DNA of 64,000 nucleotides from CALKZN01 sp964633815 (GTDB lineage Bacteria > Pseudomonadota > Gammaproteobacteria > Arenicellales > Arenicellaceae), in assembly GCA_964633815.1 (NCBI GenBank), contig CAZWHW010000001.1, forward strand, positions 62,001 to 126,000, given 5' to 3'. The notes under the pieces are model-generated. The model had not been told where the DNA came from and ran no database searches. It saw only the letters and a program-made list of their open reading frames with translations. Below are positions 16,748-25,262 of this stretch, piece after piece. The position numbers and the translations under genes were made by a program. Position 1 is the stretch's first letter; the number at the start of each line of letters is the position of its first letter.

Positions 16748-18154
16748 TTATTCTTGGTAACCAAATAATTTTTTGTCAATAATTAAGTCTTTAATGTCTT
16801 TCGGCACATCTTTTTTCCATGATTTATCCTTTGAATCAATTTTTTGGAAGACCTCATTTGAAGAAATATGTAAATTATCTTCATTATATGTTCCTATCGC
16901 AGACATTTTTCCATTGCTAATCAAATGCTTCAAAAGATATTTTTGCTCGGCTGTGACACTAACATTTTCCAAAGTAATTAATTTATTCTCAATAATCGAT
17001 GGATAGATATATATAAAGGTATTATCAGAAAACAACTTACCCATCGCTTCCAAAATACCACCTTCTAAGCCAGAGTAATATTTCTCGTCAAATAAGGCAT
17101 TGAAGTCCAACACACTTAGTGCAATTGCCAACGCATCTTTGTTATAGCGACGCAAAAAAGAACGCAATCGGAAAAATCGAAAATAGTCTGATACTAATAC
17201 GGTATAACCCAATGAATTCATCAGGTCGACCCGAGCAAGAAAATCTTCATCAGTACTAACGTCACCATTTGGTGATTCATTTAAAGACAACTCAGTCACG
17301 ACATGGACACTTTCGGGGTCAACACCTTCTGCTTGGATAAATTGTAGTTTAGCTCCCTCTATCATATCTACCGTAACTTTTGTCGGCGGCTTAAATGAAC
17401 CACGAATGACTAAGGTATTATTCTTACGCAAAATACTGCCAGGAACCAATGATGTTCTGTCTGGAGAAAACATTACTGCCCGACAATTCCAACTTCTGAT
17501 CAAATGCAAATTAATCAAACGATTATCAATATGTTCGAAACAGGGTCCTGAAAAATTAATCATATCAATTTCAAGGCGGCCCGTTTTAAGACCATCTTGC
17601 AAACCATCAATTAGCTTTTTAGGATTAGTAAAATGATTATATGCACCATGAACCAAGTTAACTCCCAACACACCTAATGCTTCACATTGCTCCGCATTGG
17701 TTTCATCTAACATACGCACATGCAAAATTATTTCACTGGGTTGAGAGTTTGGAAACAATTGTACTAAAATGCCAATCCAGCCGTGACATTCATTTTTTTG
17801 CATATAACTACGAGCAGTAACAGTAGCCGCGTACGAGAAGAATTGATTTTCTTTTGGACGAGATTCACTAAGTCTAGAGTTTAATAAATCATTTTCGTGG
17901 TGAAGCATCTGCTCCAATCTTTCTCGGCTAACGTAACGCGAAGCTTTTCCATAAACAGCATCACTCACCTCCATATCATAAGCAGACATAGTTTTTGCAA
18001 TTGTACCTGCTGCGCCGCCAGCAGTGAAAAACTGTCTAGCAACTTCTTGACCTGCACCAATTTCAACAAAGGCGCCATACTTATTGGCATCCAAATTAAT
18101 GCTTAGTGCTTTTTCTTGAATCAACTGTGGATCGTTTTGACGTACTTCAGGCAT
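16748..18154 (-). CDS. Conserved protein of unknown function (468 aa)
   Basis: A 468-residue soluble protein with no signal peptide or membrane segment. It opens with a well-conserved block, KYGAFVEIGAGQEVARQFF followed by GGAAGTIAKT and YVSRERL, and later has ECHGWIGI and LHVRMLD. I recognise this as a widespread family that is sometimes annotated as TonB-dependent receptor or nicotinamide-nucleotide adenylyltransferase. Neither fits: there is no barrel, no plug and no HxGH motif. The glycine-rich blocks suggest a nucleotide or cofactor site, but that is inference. It lies upstream of the small GNAT and hydrolase genes on the same strand. Confidence 0.75.
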   Translation of the reverse strand: MPEVRQNDPQLIQEKALSINLDANKYGAFVEIGAGQEVARQFFTAGGAAGTIAKTMSAYDMEVSDAVYGKASRYVSRERLEQMLHHENDLLNSRLSESRPKENQFFSYAATVTARSYMQKNECHGWIGILVQLFPNSQPSEIILHVRMLDETNAEQCEALGVLGVNLVHGAYNHFTNPKKLIDGLQDGLKTGRLEIDMINFSGPCFEHIDNRLINLHLIRSWNCRAVMFSPDRTSLVPGSILRKNNTLVIRGSFKPPTKVTVDMIEGAKLQFIQAEGVDPESVHVVTELSLNESPNGDVSTDEDFLARVDLMNSLGYTVLVSDYFRFFRLRSFLRRYNKDALAIALSVLDFNALFDEKYYSGLEGGILEAMGKLFSDNTFIYIYPSIIENKLITLENVSVTAEQKYLLKHLISNGKMSAIGTYNEDNLHISSNEVFQKIDSKDKSWKKDVPKDIKDLIIDKKLFGYQE

Positions 18155-18253
18155 AATTTATTTGATTTAAAGTTTTTTAGCGTTGGATTTCATTTCTATA
18201 ATAGCGCATGAATGCGTTGTGATTATAAACAAATCCAAACAGCAAATGCATGA

Positions 18254-19627
18254 CTATTCCCCTGAATGATTTATTCGAAAATCTGCAACCGAAATAGAAT
18301 AACGATTCAATTTTTGATTAAAAGTGCGTCGTTCTAACTTCAAATCTGCTAATACGTTAGCAACCTTGCCTCCATGTTCCGTTAATTTAGCACGCAATAA
18401 ATTTTCTTCAAAGGCACTGACTTGATCCTTTAAGGAAAATTGACTTCCCATGTCCTCAATAACAAGCTGGATTGAATCAACTGAAACTATATCCTCACAT
18501 TGATCAATCACATATCGAGTAGCAACGTTAATTAACTCTCGAACATTTCCAGACCAATCATAAGTCATTAAAGCTGTTTTAGTGACATTCGAAGTCGCTT
18601 TATATGCAACTGAAAAGTTATCGCATTGTTGGTTAACAAAATATTCGAATAAAATAATAATATCTTCTGAGCGTTGATTAAGTGGTGGAATTCTCAAAAT
18701 AGCCACTTGTAAGCGAAAGTATAAATCTTGTCTGAAATTATTATTACCACGTAGCTCATCCTTAGTAGCCGAAATCACTCGGCAATTAATCGAAATTTCT
18801 TCATTTGAGCCTAACGGAGTTATTTTCTGATCAGACAACGCCCTTAATAATTTCGCTTGCAAACTAGGGGACAAGCTTTCTACTTCATCAAGAAAGAGAG
18901 TTCCCCCATTCGCATGCTCAAATTTACCTTTACGAGCTTGATGAGCATCTGTGAAAGCGCCTTTAGCATGACCAAATAATTCAGCTTCAGCTAGATGGTC
19001 AGGGATTGCCGCACAATTTAAAGGCACAAAAGGCTGATCACAACGTTTGCTGTATTCATGTAAACTTCGTGCGACCAATTCTTTACCACAACCAGTATCG
19101 CCTTGAATCAAAACTGGAACATCCATGACTGCTAAGCGCAAAATTTGATTTTTCAATTGCTTCATCGCAGCACATTGACCAATAATTTGCCGATCAATTC
19201 CATCTCGATAAGCCAATTCTTGCTGAGTAAACTGTAAAGATAAATCTAGAAAAGCTTTTTCAGCTGCTCGTTTAAGAATTTTAATCAGAATGTCTGTGTC
19301 AAACGGCTTTTCAATAAAGTCATAAACGCCTTGCTTCATCGCTTGCACTGCAACAGACACTTCACCATAACCCGTCATTAAAATCACTGGAATATTTGGA
19401 TTAATATCTTGAATTAGTTGCGCAAATTCCAAGCCGTCATGATTCGGCATACGTAAATCAGTCAACACTACATAATGTTCATCCTGAGCCAACAGTTTTA
19501 GAACTTCCATTGGTGATTCAAAAGCATGAATTTTGGTGAATTCAGTCGACAGCAAATCACTAAGATTCTCCCGCACATCAGCATCATCATCGACAATTAA
19601 TATTTCAATATCTTCTTTATTTAGCAT
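18254..19627 (-). CDS. dctD: DctD-type sigma-54-dependent response regulator
   Basis: A 457-residue NtrC-family activator. The receiver domain (1-120) has Asp57 in LTDLRMP as phosphate acceptor. The AAA+ domain (about 145-385) has Walker A GDTGCGKE and Walker B GTLFLDEVE. A Fis-type helix-turn-helix is at about 415-450. The sigma-54 contact loop reads GAFTDA where GAFTGA is canonical. The gene overlaps the start of the sensor gene dctB by 11 bases and ends the TRAP operon. It should activate the sigma-54 promoter upstream of dctP at 25140-25155 in response to the TRAP substrate. Confidence 0.93.
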   Translation of the reverse strand: MLNKEDIEILIVDDDADVRENLSDLLSTEFTKIHAFESPMEVLKLLAQDEHYVVLTDLRMPNHDGLEFAQLIQDINPNIPVILMTGYGEVSVAVQAMKQGVYDFIEKPFDTDILIKILKRAAEKAFLDLSLQFTQQELAYRDGIDRQIIGQCAAMKQLKNQILRLAVMDVPVLIQGDTGCGKELVARSLHEYSKRCDQPFVPLNCAAIPDHLAEAELFGHAKGAFTDAHQARKGKFEHANGGTLFLDEVESLSPSLQAKLLRALSDQKITPLGSNEEISINCRVISATKDELRGNNNFRQDLYFRLQVAILRIPPLNQRSEDIIILFEYFVNQQCDNFSVAYKATSNVTKTALMTYDWSGNVRELINVATRYVIDQCEDIVSVDSIQLVIEDMGSQFSLKDQVSAFEENLLRAKLTEHGGKVANVLADLKLERRTFNQKLNRYSISVADFRINHSGE

Positions 19628-21794
19628 GTTCGTTTATCGCTATATTTTTATTGATATTTTCATTTTTAAAATAATCATACACAGGTAAATGGATTCTAAA
19701 ACACGCACCAAGACTGGTATTTTTAACATCAATCAGCCCATCATGTTCTTGAATAACTTCTCCAGTAATTGACAGACCTAAACCCATGCCACGACCCACT
19801 TCTTTCGTTGTAAAATACGGGTTAAATAATTTGTCTAAAATTGCTTGATCCACTCCATCACCATTGTCTTGTACCGTGACTACCACAAAACCATTTTGTG
19901 GATTATCAATAGTCACTTGAATCAAAGCATCCACTCGACCCTCAACAGCATCCATCGCATTTTTCAATAAGTTAGAAATCGCCAAATCTATCTTTATCGA
20001 ATTGACTCGAACGATTGCATTGGGAAAAAGGTTTTTAAATTTTATTGAAATGTTTTCATTCTGCAATCTATCTTTTAATATTTCGATAGATTGCTGTACT
20101 AATCGGTCAAAGTAGATTTCTTCGACCAACGTTTCGTCTTCATAGCTATACGATTTCAATAGACCAATCACATTAGTCATTTTTTTACTTAATGGACTCA
20201 ACCTATGCATTGATTCCGCAGCACCTATCCAGTTCTTTTTATTAATTTTAGCCTGAACGGCAGCCACTGAACTATTAATCGCTGCCAACGGTTGACTCAA
20301 TTCATGCACGATTGTTGCTGCCATATTCCCAAGTGCTGTGGTGCGATTTTTTTGCATTAACGCGGTCTGAGTTTCTCTCAACTCAACAGTTCGCTGCTCG
20401 ACTTTCTCTTCTAATGATTCATTCATGAGCACCAATTCTTGTTCAACTTCTTTACGTTTGGTGATATTGATAATGGTCATTAAATACACAGTATCCTGTC
20501 GCAGAGAAATTTTTCCTACTGAGAACATGACTGGAATTTTCTCTAACGCACCATCGTTCATATTACGCAAGCAGGTCTGTGTTTCGTGGTATGAAGGTAA
20601 GGCGATATTGCTTTGTAGAAATTGATCAAATTCTGCTGTATGTAAATCAATTTCTATTAATTCTTGAACAAAAAATTCTTTATTACTAATAATTACATGA
20701 TCACTATCAAGCAGATACTCCGCATGATCATTCATCGATAGTACTTTGCCTTGCTGATCAAAAACTAATACACCAATATGAATATTATCCAATACACGCT
20801 GCAATTCAGCTTGTCTAGCGCGTTCCGCTTCTCGAGATTCTCGTCGCAATTGCAAGCGACTACTCCGTTCCTGCCACAATAAGAAAACTATTGAAGTCAG
20901 CACTAAGCTAGAAAGAAAAAACCATAAGGTTCTAAGTAGAATATGACCTTGATCATCCAAATGATACAAAACCCAATTGACCCGCTTAATAGGGAATTTG
21001 TTCACAACATAGCTTTTGTCATCCACTGTCCAAATATTCTGCTCTAGACCACTTAAGTAATCAACCGAATACTTTTTTGAATACAGTTGATCATGATTTT
21101 CATTTGGAAACTGATTAAAGGCTGCAATGCGTTTTTTAACTGTTTCTGATAATGCACCAATCGTTCGATATCGCCATTGGTCTCTGGCACTTAAAATCAC
21201 AATACCTTGATTGTCCGCAACTAAAATATCCTGATCAGACGATTGCCATTGTTGTTCCCACTCATCTAATACAATCTTAGCTACAACAACCCCCTTGAAA
21301 GCATTTTTGGCATTTTCTGTAACAATAATTGGTTCAGAAATAAAAAAACCACGCACACCTGTAGTCACACCTTTGGCAAAATAATATTGTTTTTCCAAAT
21401 TTGTTTGAGCCAACGTAAAATAAGGTCGAAAAGCATAGTTTTTACCTAAAAAGCTACCTTCCTTAAGATAATTGCTCGTCGAAATAGCATCACCATTTTC
21501 ATTCAAAACATAAATATCATCCACTCCAGAACTTTCAGCAATGAACTGTAATTTCTTACTTAGTGGAATATGATTTTGTTCAGGATTGAATAAAAATTGT
21601 GTGATTTCCTTATCTTTTACTAATAACGAAGGAATATAATCATACTGCGTCAATGAACCTAATAAGGACTGTTCAAATAAACTCGCTGATCGCTGATTCC
21701 TTTCACTCGCCGCATTAAGTTGCCAAAAATAAAATAAGCTACTAATCAAAAGTACTAATAAGAGAAGAACGAGTATCACACTCGTTCTTCTCAT
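19617..21794 (-). CDS. dctB: DctB-type sensor histidine kinase
   Basis: A 725-residue membrane kinase from the ATG at 21794; a TTG at 21824 would give 735 residues and neither has a clear ribosome-binding site. A membrane helix (about residues 4-24) and a second near 300 enclose a periplasmic dCache sensor domain. A PAS domain, a coiled coil, and the HisKA box with phospho-acceptor His in VHELSQPLAA (codon at 20304-20306) follow. The HATPase domain has the N, G1 and G2 boxes (NLLKNAMDAV, DNGDGV, GRGMGLGL). It presumably senses the ligand of the neighbouring TRAP transporter and phosphorylates DctD. A 13-bp hairpin covers the first codons (see 21762-21792). Confidence 0.92.
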   Translation of the reverse strand: MRRTSVILVLLLLVLLISSLFYFWQLNAASERNQRSASLFEQSLLGSLTQYDYIPSLLVKDKEITQFLFNPEQNHIPLSKKLQFIAESSGVDDIYVLNENGDAISTSNYLKEGSFLGKNYAFRPYFTLAQTNLEKQYYFAKGVTTGVRGFFISEPIIVTENAKNAFKGVVVAKIVLDEWEQQWQSSDQDILVADNQGIVILSARDQWRYRTIGALSETVKKRIAAFNQFPNENHDQLYSKKYSVDYLSGLEQNIWTVDDKSYVVNKFPIKRVNWVLYHLDDQGHILLRTLWFFLSSLVLTSIVFLLWQERSSRLQLRRESREAERARQAELQRVLDNIHIGVLVFDQQGKVLSMNDHAEYLLDSDHVIISNKEFFVQELIEIDLHTAEFDQFLQSNIALPSYHETQTCLRNMNDGALEKIPVMFSVGKISLRQDTVYLMTIINITKRKEVEQELVLMNESLEEKVEQRTVELRETQTALMQKNRTTALGNMAATIVHELSQPLAAINSSVAAVQAKINKKNWIGAAESMHRLSPLSKKMTNVIGLLKSYSYEDETLVEEIYFDRLVQQSIEILKDRLQNENISIKFKNLFPNAIVRVNSIKIDLAISNLLKNAMDAVEGRVDALIQVTIDNPQNGFVVVTVQDNGDGVDQAILDKLFNPYFTTKEVGRGMGLGLSITGEVIQEHDGLIDVKNTSLGACFRIHLPVYDYFKNENINKNIAINEHAK
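21762..21792 (-). promoter_or_regulatory. Perfect 13-bp hairpin over the dctB start
   Basis: GAGAAGAACGAGT (21762-21774) is the exact reverse complement of ACTCGTTCTTCTC (21780-21792), with a 5-base loop. In the mRNA it begins one base after the ATG at 21794 and spans codons 2 to about 11. Such a helix would slow initiation at that ATG. There is no T-run, so it is not a terminator. If the TTG at 21824 is used it sits inside the coding region. Confidence 0.65.
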
Positions 21795-21844
21795 TGATAC
21801 GTACTTTTTCTTTTGACTACCCAAAGGACGTAAAGATCACTGTT

Positions 21845-23296
21845 CTAACTTAGAAAGCCAAACTCACCCGGCAAAAACAATACAATGCCAGGTAAGGCGA
21901 TTAAAACCGCAATAGTTATAGCGTCCGCAATAAAGAATGGAAAACAACCACGAAATACGTCTTGCACTGAACATTCAGGACGAACACCGGCAACGACAAA
22001 ACAATTCAGACCAATCGGCGGTGTAATCAGACAAAGCTCTGCCATTTTTACCACAATGATGCCAAACCAGATAGCACAACCAATCCCAGACACACCAAAT
22101 GCAGAATCAACTGCTAAAACATCAGGGCCACCATTTAAGGCAATAACCGCAGGGAACACAATCGGCAGAGTTAATAACAACATACCAATCGCATCCATAA
22201 ACATGCCTAGAACTGCATACGCAAGTAAGATAAATATCAATGTGATCATTGGGCTTTGGTCTAAGCTACTTAACCAGTTTGAAAATGCATCCGGTAAGCC
22301 AGCAAACCCTAGAAAACGAACATAAATCAAAACGCCCCAAATGACTGCGAAAATCATTGCAGTCAGTTTACTTGTTTCAATCAATGTATCTCTAAGTTCA
22401 GTCCAACGCATACCTTTATACAAAGCCATTACCAAGATCACAAATGCACCTAATGCGCCACCTTCTGTTGGCGTACCAAAACCACCATAAATACACAGAA
22501 TAATAATACCAATAACAAAGAATATTGGTGATGCAGCTGGTAATGATTTAAAGCGCTCTGCCCAAGTATAACCAGTCACAGGTGGACCTAGATTTTTATT
22601 CGTTATAGCTAAGAAAATAACTAAACCACCATAGATAATTGCTGAAACCACCCCTGGAAGAAAGCCAGCAACCAATAAAGCACCTACATCTTGCTCAACA
22701 ATAATCGCATAAATTACCAAAATAGCAGAAGGCGGAATCAATGAAGCCAAGGTACCACCAGCGGCAACAACACCCGCGGCAAAACGCTTGTCATAGCCAA
22801 GTTTTAACATTTCAGGCACCGCGATACGTGCAAATACCGCAGAGGTCGCAACTGAAGCACCTGATACCGCGGCAAAACCCGCGGTTGAAAATACTGTTGC
22901 CACACCCATTCCACCAGGTAGCCAGCCTAACCAACGTTTAGCAGCTTCAAAAATGGCACGAGTTAAGCCTGCATGATAAGCCAAAAAGCCAATCATAATG
23001 AAAATTGGAATCAAGGATAACGCTAAGATTGACACTTTTGAATGTGGTGTCAAACCTGCGATATTAATAGAAATATCAATACCTTTATCAATCGCTTTTG
23101 AAAAAGCTTCTGGGTCATAAACACCCGCTTCAACTGGACGGTACAATCTTGCAGTTTGAATCCAGATCAAACCAATAAAGCCTGCGGTAGCCGCTGCATA
23201 CGCAACCCGCAAACCGATCAAAACAAATACCATCATGATACCGGTAACCCAAATACCAACTTCTAATGGATCCATTATTAACATTGCTTGTAACAT
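21845..23296 (-). CDS. dctM: TRAP transporter large permease (DctM)
   Basis: A 483-residue integral membrane protein with about a dozen hydrophobic helices, the ion-coupled translocation subunit of a TRAP transporter. Family blocks such as GGTLASLIPPSAILVIYA and EGGALGAF are present, as is the C-terminal ITPPIGLNCFV. It lies 3 bases after dctQ and 20-50 bases before dctB. It uses a sodium or proton gradient to import the ligand delivered by DctP. Confidence 0.95.
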   Translation of the reverse strand: MLQAMLIMDPLEVGIWVTGIMMVFVLIGLRVAYAAATAGFIGLIWIQTARLYRPVEAGVYDPEAFSKAIDKGIDISINIAGLTPHSKVSILALSLIPIFIMIGFLAYHAGLTRAIFEAAKRWLGWLPGGMGVATVFSTAGFAAVSGASVATSAVFARIAVPEMLKLGYDKRFAAGVVAAGGTLASLIPPSAILVIYAIIVEQDVGALLVAGFLPGVVSAIIYGGLVIFLAITNKNLGPPVTGYTWAERFKSLPAASPIFFVIGIIILCIYGGFGTPTEGGALGAFVILVMALYKGMRWTELRDTLIETSKLTAMIFAVIWGVLIYVRFLGFAGLPDAFSNWLSSLDQSPMITLIFILLAYAVLGMFMDAIGMLLLTLPIVFPAVIALNGGPDVLAVDSAFGVSGIGCAIWFGIIVVKMAELCLITPPIGLNCFVVAGVRPECSVQDVFRGCFPFFIADAITIAVLIALPGIVLFLPGEFGFLS

Positions 23297-23299
23297 TTT

Positions 23300-23926
23300 C
23301 TAATTACCTTCTTCAATTTTGTCTGATTCAACGGTTGCTGCCTCACGAGCAGCAACGGTAGCTGCATCTTCAACTAGAGGCACTGCTATTGGCTCTTCTC
23401 CACCTTCAATAAGCGCTCTGAAATATCCCCATATTTGCAGGAATAAGCGCAAAAACATCACAGCAAAACCAAAAGCCACAACTAATTTAGTTGGCCATAG
23501 GAGTAGATCAATATTTTCGGTTGTATCACCAATTTGCTTGGCACGGTCATAATGCTTATAGGCACCAAAAGCTAACACAGCGGTCATTGCAAACATGATC
23601 ATGACGGTAATTAATTCTATACACCACAACGCTCTGCCTTTTAAGCTACCAATGACAATATCCATACGAATATGTCCGCCTTCACGTTGGGTAAACGACA
23701 AGCCTAAAAAGACAATAAAAGGCATTGCATAGGGCACCCAATCAACATATCCAGGCACCGGAAAATTAAAGATCTTTCTTCCTAGTATGTTTGCTACTGC
23801 TAAAAATACTATCAAAAGGATAACAATTCCTCCACATGCGGTAAGCAGCTTCTCAAGTTTCAGATACAGTCTATCCAGACGACTGAGCAAGGATTTATCT
23901 TCTAAAATGGTTGCGTTTGCGGCCAT
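23300..23926 (-). CDS. dctQ: TRAP transporter small permease (DctQ)
   Basis: A 208-residue protein with four predicted membrane helices, characteristic of the small TRAP subunit. The FxFPVPGYVDW segment between helices and the REGGHIRMD motif are typical. The tail is acidic and Ala-rich. It forms the membrane complex with DctM, whose gene starts 3 bases downstream. The intergenic space from dctP holds a terminator-like hairpin, so this gene is probably expressed at a lower level than dctP. Confidence 0.94.
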   Translation of the reverse strand: MAANATILEDKSLLSRLDRLYLKLEKLLTACGGIVILLIVFLAVANILGRKIFNFPVPGYVDWVPYAMPFIVFLGLSFTQREGGHIRMDIVIGSLKGRALWCIELITVMIMFAMTAVLAFGAYKHYDRAKQIGDTTENIDLLLWPTKLVVAFGFAVMFLRLFLQIWGYFRALIEGGEEPIAVPLVEDAATVAAREAATVESDKIEEGN

Positions 23927-23940
23927 AAATCTAACTCTCT

Positions 23941-23978
23941 AAAATTAAAAAATCCTGCGCCCCAGATGGGACGCAGGA
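23941..23978 (-). terminator. Intercistronic terminator/attenuator between dctP and dctQ
   Basis: On the minus strand an 11-bp GC-rich stem (TCCTGCGTCCC with GGGGCGCAGGA, one G-U pair) with an ATCT loop is followed directly by six T and a further AT-rich tail. It stands between two genes of one operon. Partial termination or 3'-end protection here would give more DctP binding protein than permease, as is usual for TRAP and ABC operons. Confidence 0.85.
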
Positions 23979-23994
23979 AGCATCAAAATAACGC

Positions 23995-25014
23995 TTATTG
24001 GTTATAAAGTTTTTGGGTGAACTCAAACAATTCTGCTGCATCGAATTTGCCCGAATTGTCTTTAACCCAATCTTCGCGAACAGAAGCAGCCAATTCATTT
24101 AGCTGAGTTGTTTGCTCAGCAGAAAAAGTAATCATATTGATACCTTTTTCTTTAACGTTTGCTTCATATTTACCAGTTGTGTTGTTGTCATAATTATCAA
24201 CATAATGAGCCATTGCTTCATCTAATGAACCCATTAACGCAGCGCGGTGACCATCACTTAAGCTTGCTAAAGCATCAGAGTTAACAACAACTGGGCAGTT
24301 TGCTGTGCCAAGGTTAAGGTTAGTTGTACCCCATTTGCCAATAGCAGTCGTTTTCGTTGCTAGGTGAGCGTGTGGAGCGAATGTTGCAGCATCGATAACA
24401 CCTGAGTCCATCGCTTGACGCACTTCACCAAAAGGTACATTAGTCTTAGATGCCCCTAATTTTTTAAGCACTCCTAAAATACCACCCGGGCCACGAACAC
24501 GAAGACCTTGCAAATCTTCTAATGATGCTGGAGCATCACCTTTAGCAATGATGTTGTACTGTGGAAGTGGAGTAGGCATTAATAATGTGGCGTTCCAACG
24601 CGCTAAATCTTTCTTAACAATTGGGTGTTTGTGTACTTCATTATAAATCTCAGCGATACGTGCAAGTGAAACGTCTTTTGAGAAAGGCAATTCAGTTACA
24701 GTAATTGTTGGATTTTTACCTTTATGGTAGAACGAGCAAAATTGCGCCATTTCAAAAGCACCAATTGAGATACCATCAAGGTTTTCTTTGTTTTTCGATA
24801 AGCCACCATAAGAAATATTCAGCTTGAAATCACCGTTAGTTTTTGCTGAAACCAACTCAGCCAACTTTTCAACGTGCTCTGTAAAAGCACGACGCTTACC
24901 CCAAAGTGAAACATTCCACTCAGTTGCAGCGTATAAATCAGACGCCAAGACACTTGCAGCAACCGCGGAAGCAACAAGAGTCTTTTTAAGAATTGCAGTT
25001 TTAATTGTTTTCAT
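23995..25014 (-). CDS. dctP: TRAP transporter substrate-binding protein (DctP)
   Basis: A 339-residue periplasmic protein with a signal peptide (Lys-rich start, hydrophobic VASAVAASVLAS, cleavage near LYA-AT). The start is the ATG at 25014: the upstream in-frame ATG at 25032 is part of the sequence that holds the ribosome-binding site GGAGGGAT for 25014. The LRVRGPGGI segment carries the Arg that binds ligand carboxylates in the family, followed by PFGEVRQAMDSGVIDAA. The ligand should be an organic acid; whether a C4-dicarboxylate cannot be told. It is the first gene of the dctPQMBD operon, downstream of a sigma-54 promoter. Confidence 0.94.
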   Translation of the reverse strand: MKTIKTAILKKTLVASAVAASVLASDLYAATEWNVSLWGKRRAFTEHVEKLAELVSAKTNGDFKLNISYGGLSKNKENLDGISIGAFEMAQFCSFYHKGKNPTITVTELPFSKDVSLARIAEIYNEVHKHPIVKKDLARWNATLLMPTPLPQYNIIAKGDAPASLEDLQGLRVRGPGGILGVLKKLGASKTNVPFGEVRQAMDSGVIDAATFAPHAHLATKTTAIGKWGTTNLNLGTANCPVVVNSDALASLSDGHRAALMGSLDEAMAHYVDNYDNNTTGKYEANVKEKGINMITFSAEQTTQLNELAASVREDWVKDNSGKFDAAELFEFTQKLYNQ

Positions 25015-25022
25015 GTTTTTAT

Positions 25023-25030
25023 ATCCCTCC
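25023..25030 (-). promoter_or_regulatory. Ribosome-binding site fixing the dctP start
   Basis: GGAGGGAT on the minus strand, 8 bases before the ATG at 25014. It overlaps the upstream in-frame ATG at 25032, which therefore is not the start. Confidence 0.85.
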
Positions 25031-25139
25031 ATACCAGGATTTATAATTGAATTATTTTTGATTTAAAATTACCGCCTCTTCTATTGGACACATAAACAAT
25101 TTAGGCATCAAATATTCAACGACACTTCATCTTACATAA

Positions 25140-25155
25140 AGCAACTGATGTGCCA
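25140..25155 (-). promoter_or_regulatory. Sigma-54 (-24/-12) promoter of the dct operon
   Basis: On the minus strand TGGCAC-N5-TTGCT matches the sigma-54 consensus at every fixed position (TGGCAC at 25155-25150, TTGCT at 25144-25140). Transcription would start about 12 bases further on, giving a leader of roughly 115 bases before dctP. The operon itself encodes a sigma-54 activator (dctD), which supports the call. Confidence 0.85.
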
Positions 25156-25199
25156 ATCTAAAGAGCTAATAGATACAATGACTTGCTAATCAATCTACA

Positions 25200-25259
25200 C
25201 TAAAAAAAGAAAAAAATTTCCTGTTTTTCTTTTTTATTGAATTTTTTTTCTTTTTTTAG
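25200..25259. repeat. 21-bp A/T inverted repeat upstream of the sigma-54 promoter
   Basis: The arms 25200-25220 and 25239-25259 are reverse complements with a single mismatch, separated by 18 bases. Apart from the ends, each arm is a run of A or T broken by a single G or C. It lies about 45-105 bases upstream of the -24 element, where enhancer sites of sigma-54 activators usually are, and also directly after the stop of the upstream DMT gene. It may be a terminator for that gene, a bent-DNA element or an activator site. Confidence 0.7.
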
Positions 25260-25262
25260 CGA

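Noticed and set aside
21885..22325. Plus-strand open frame of 146 codons
   Set aside because: Antisense to dctM, which is fully supported.
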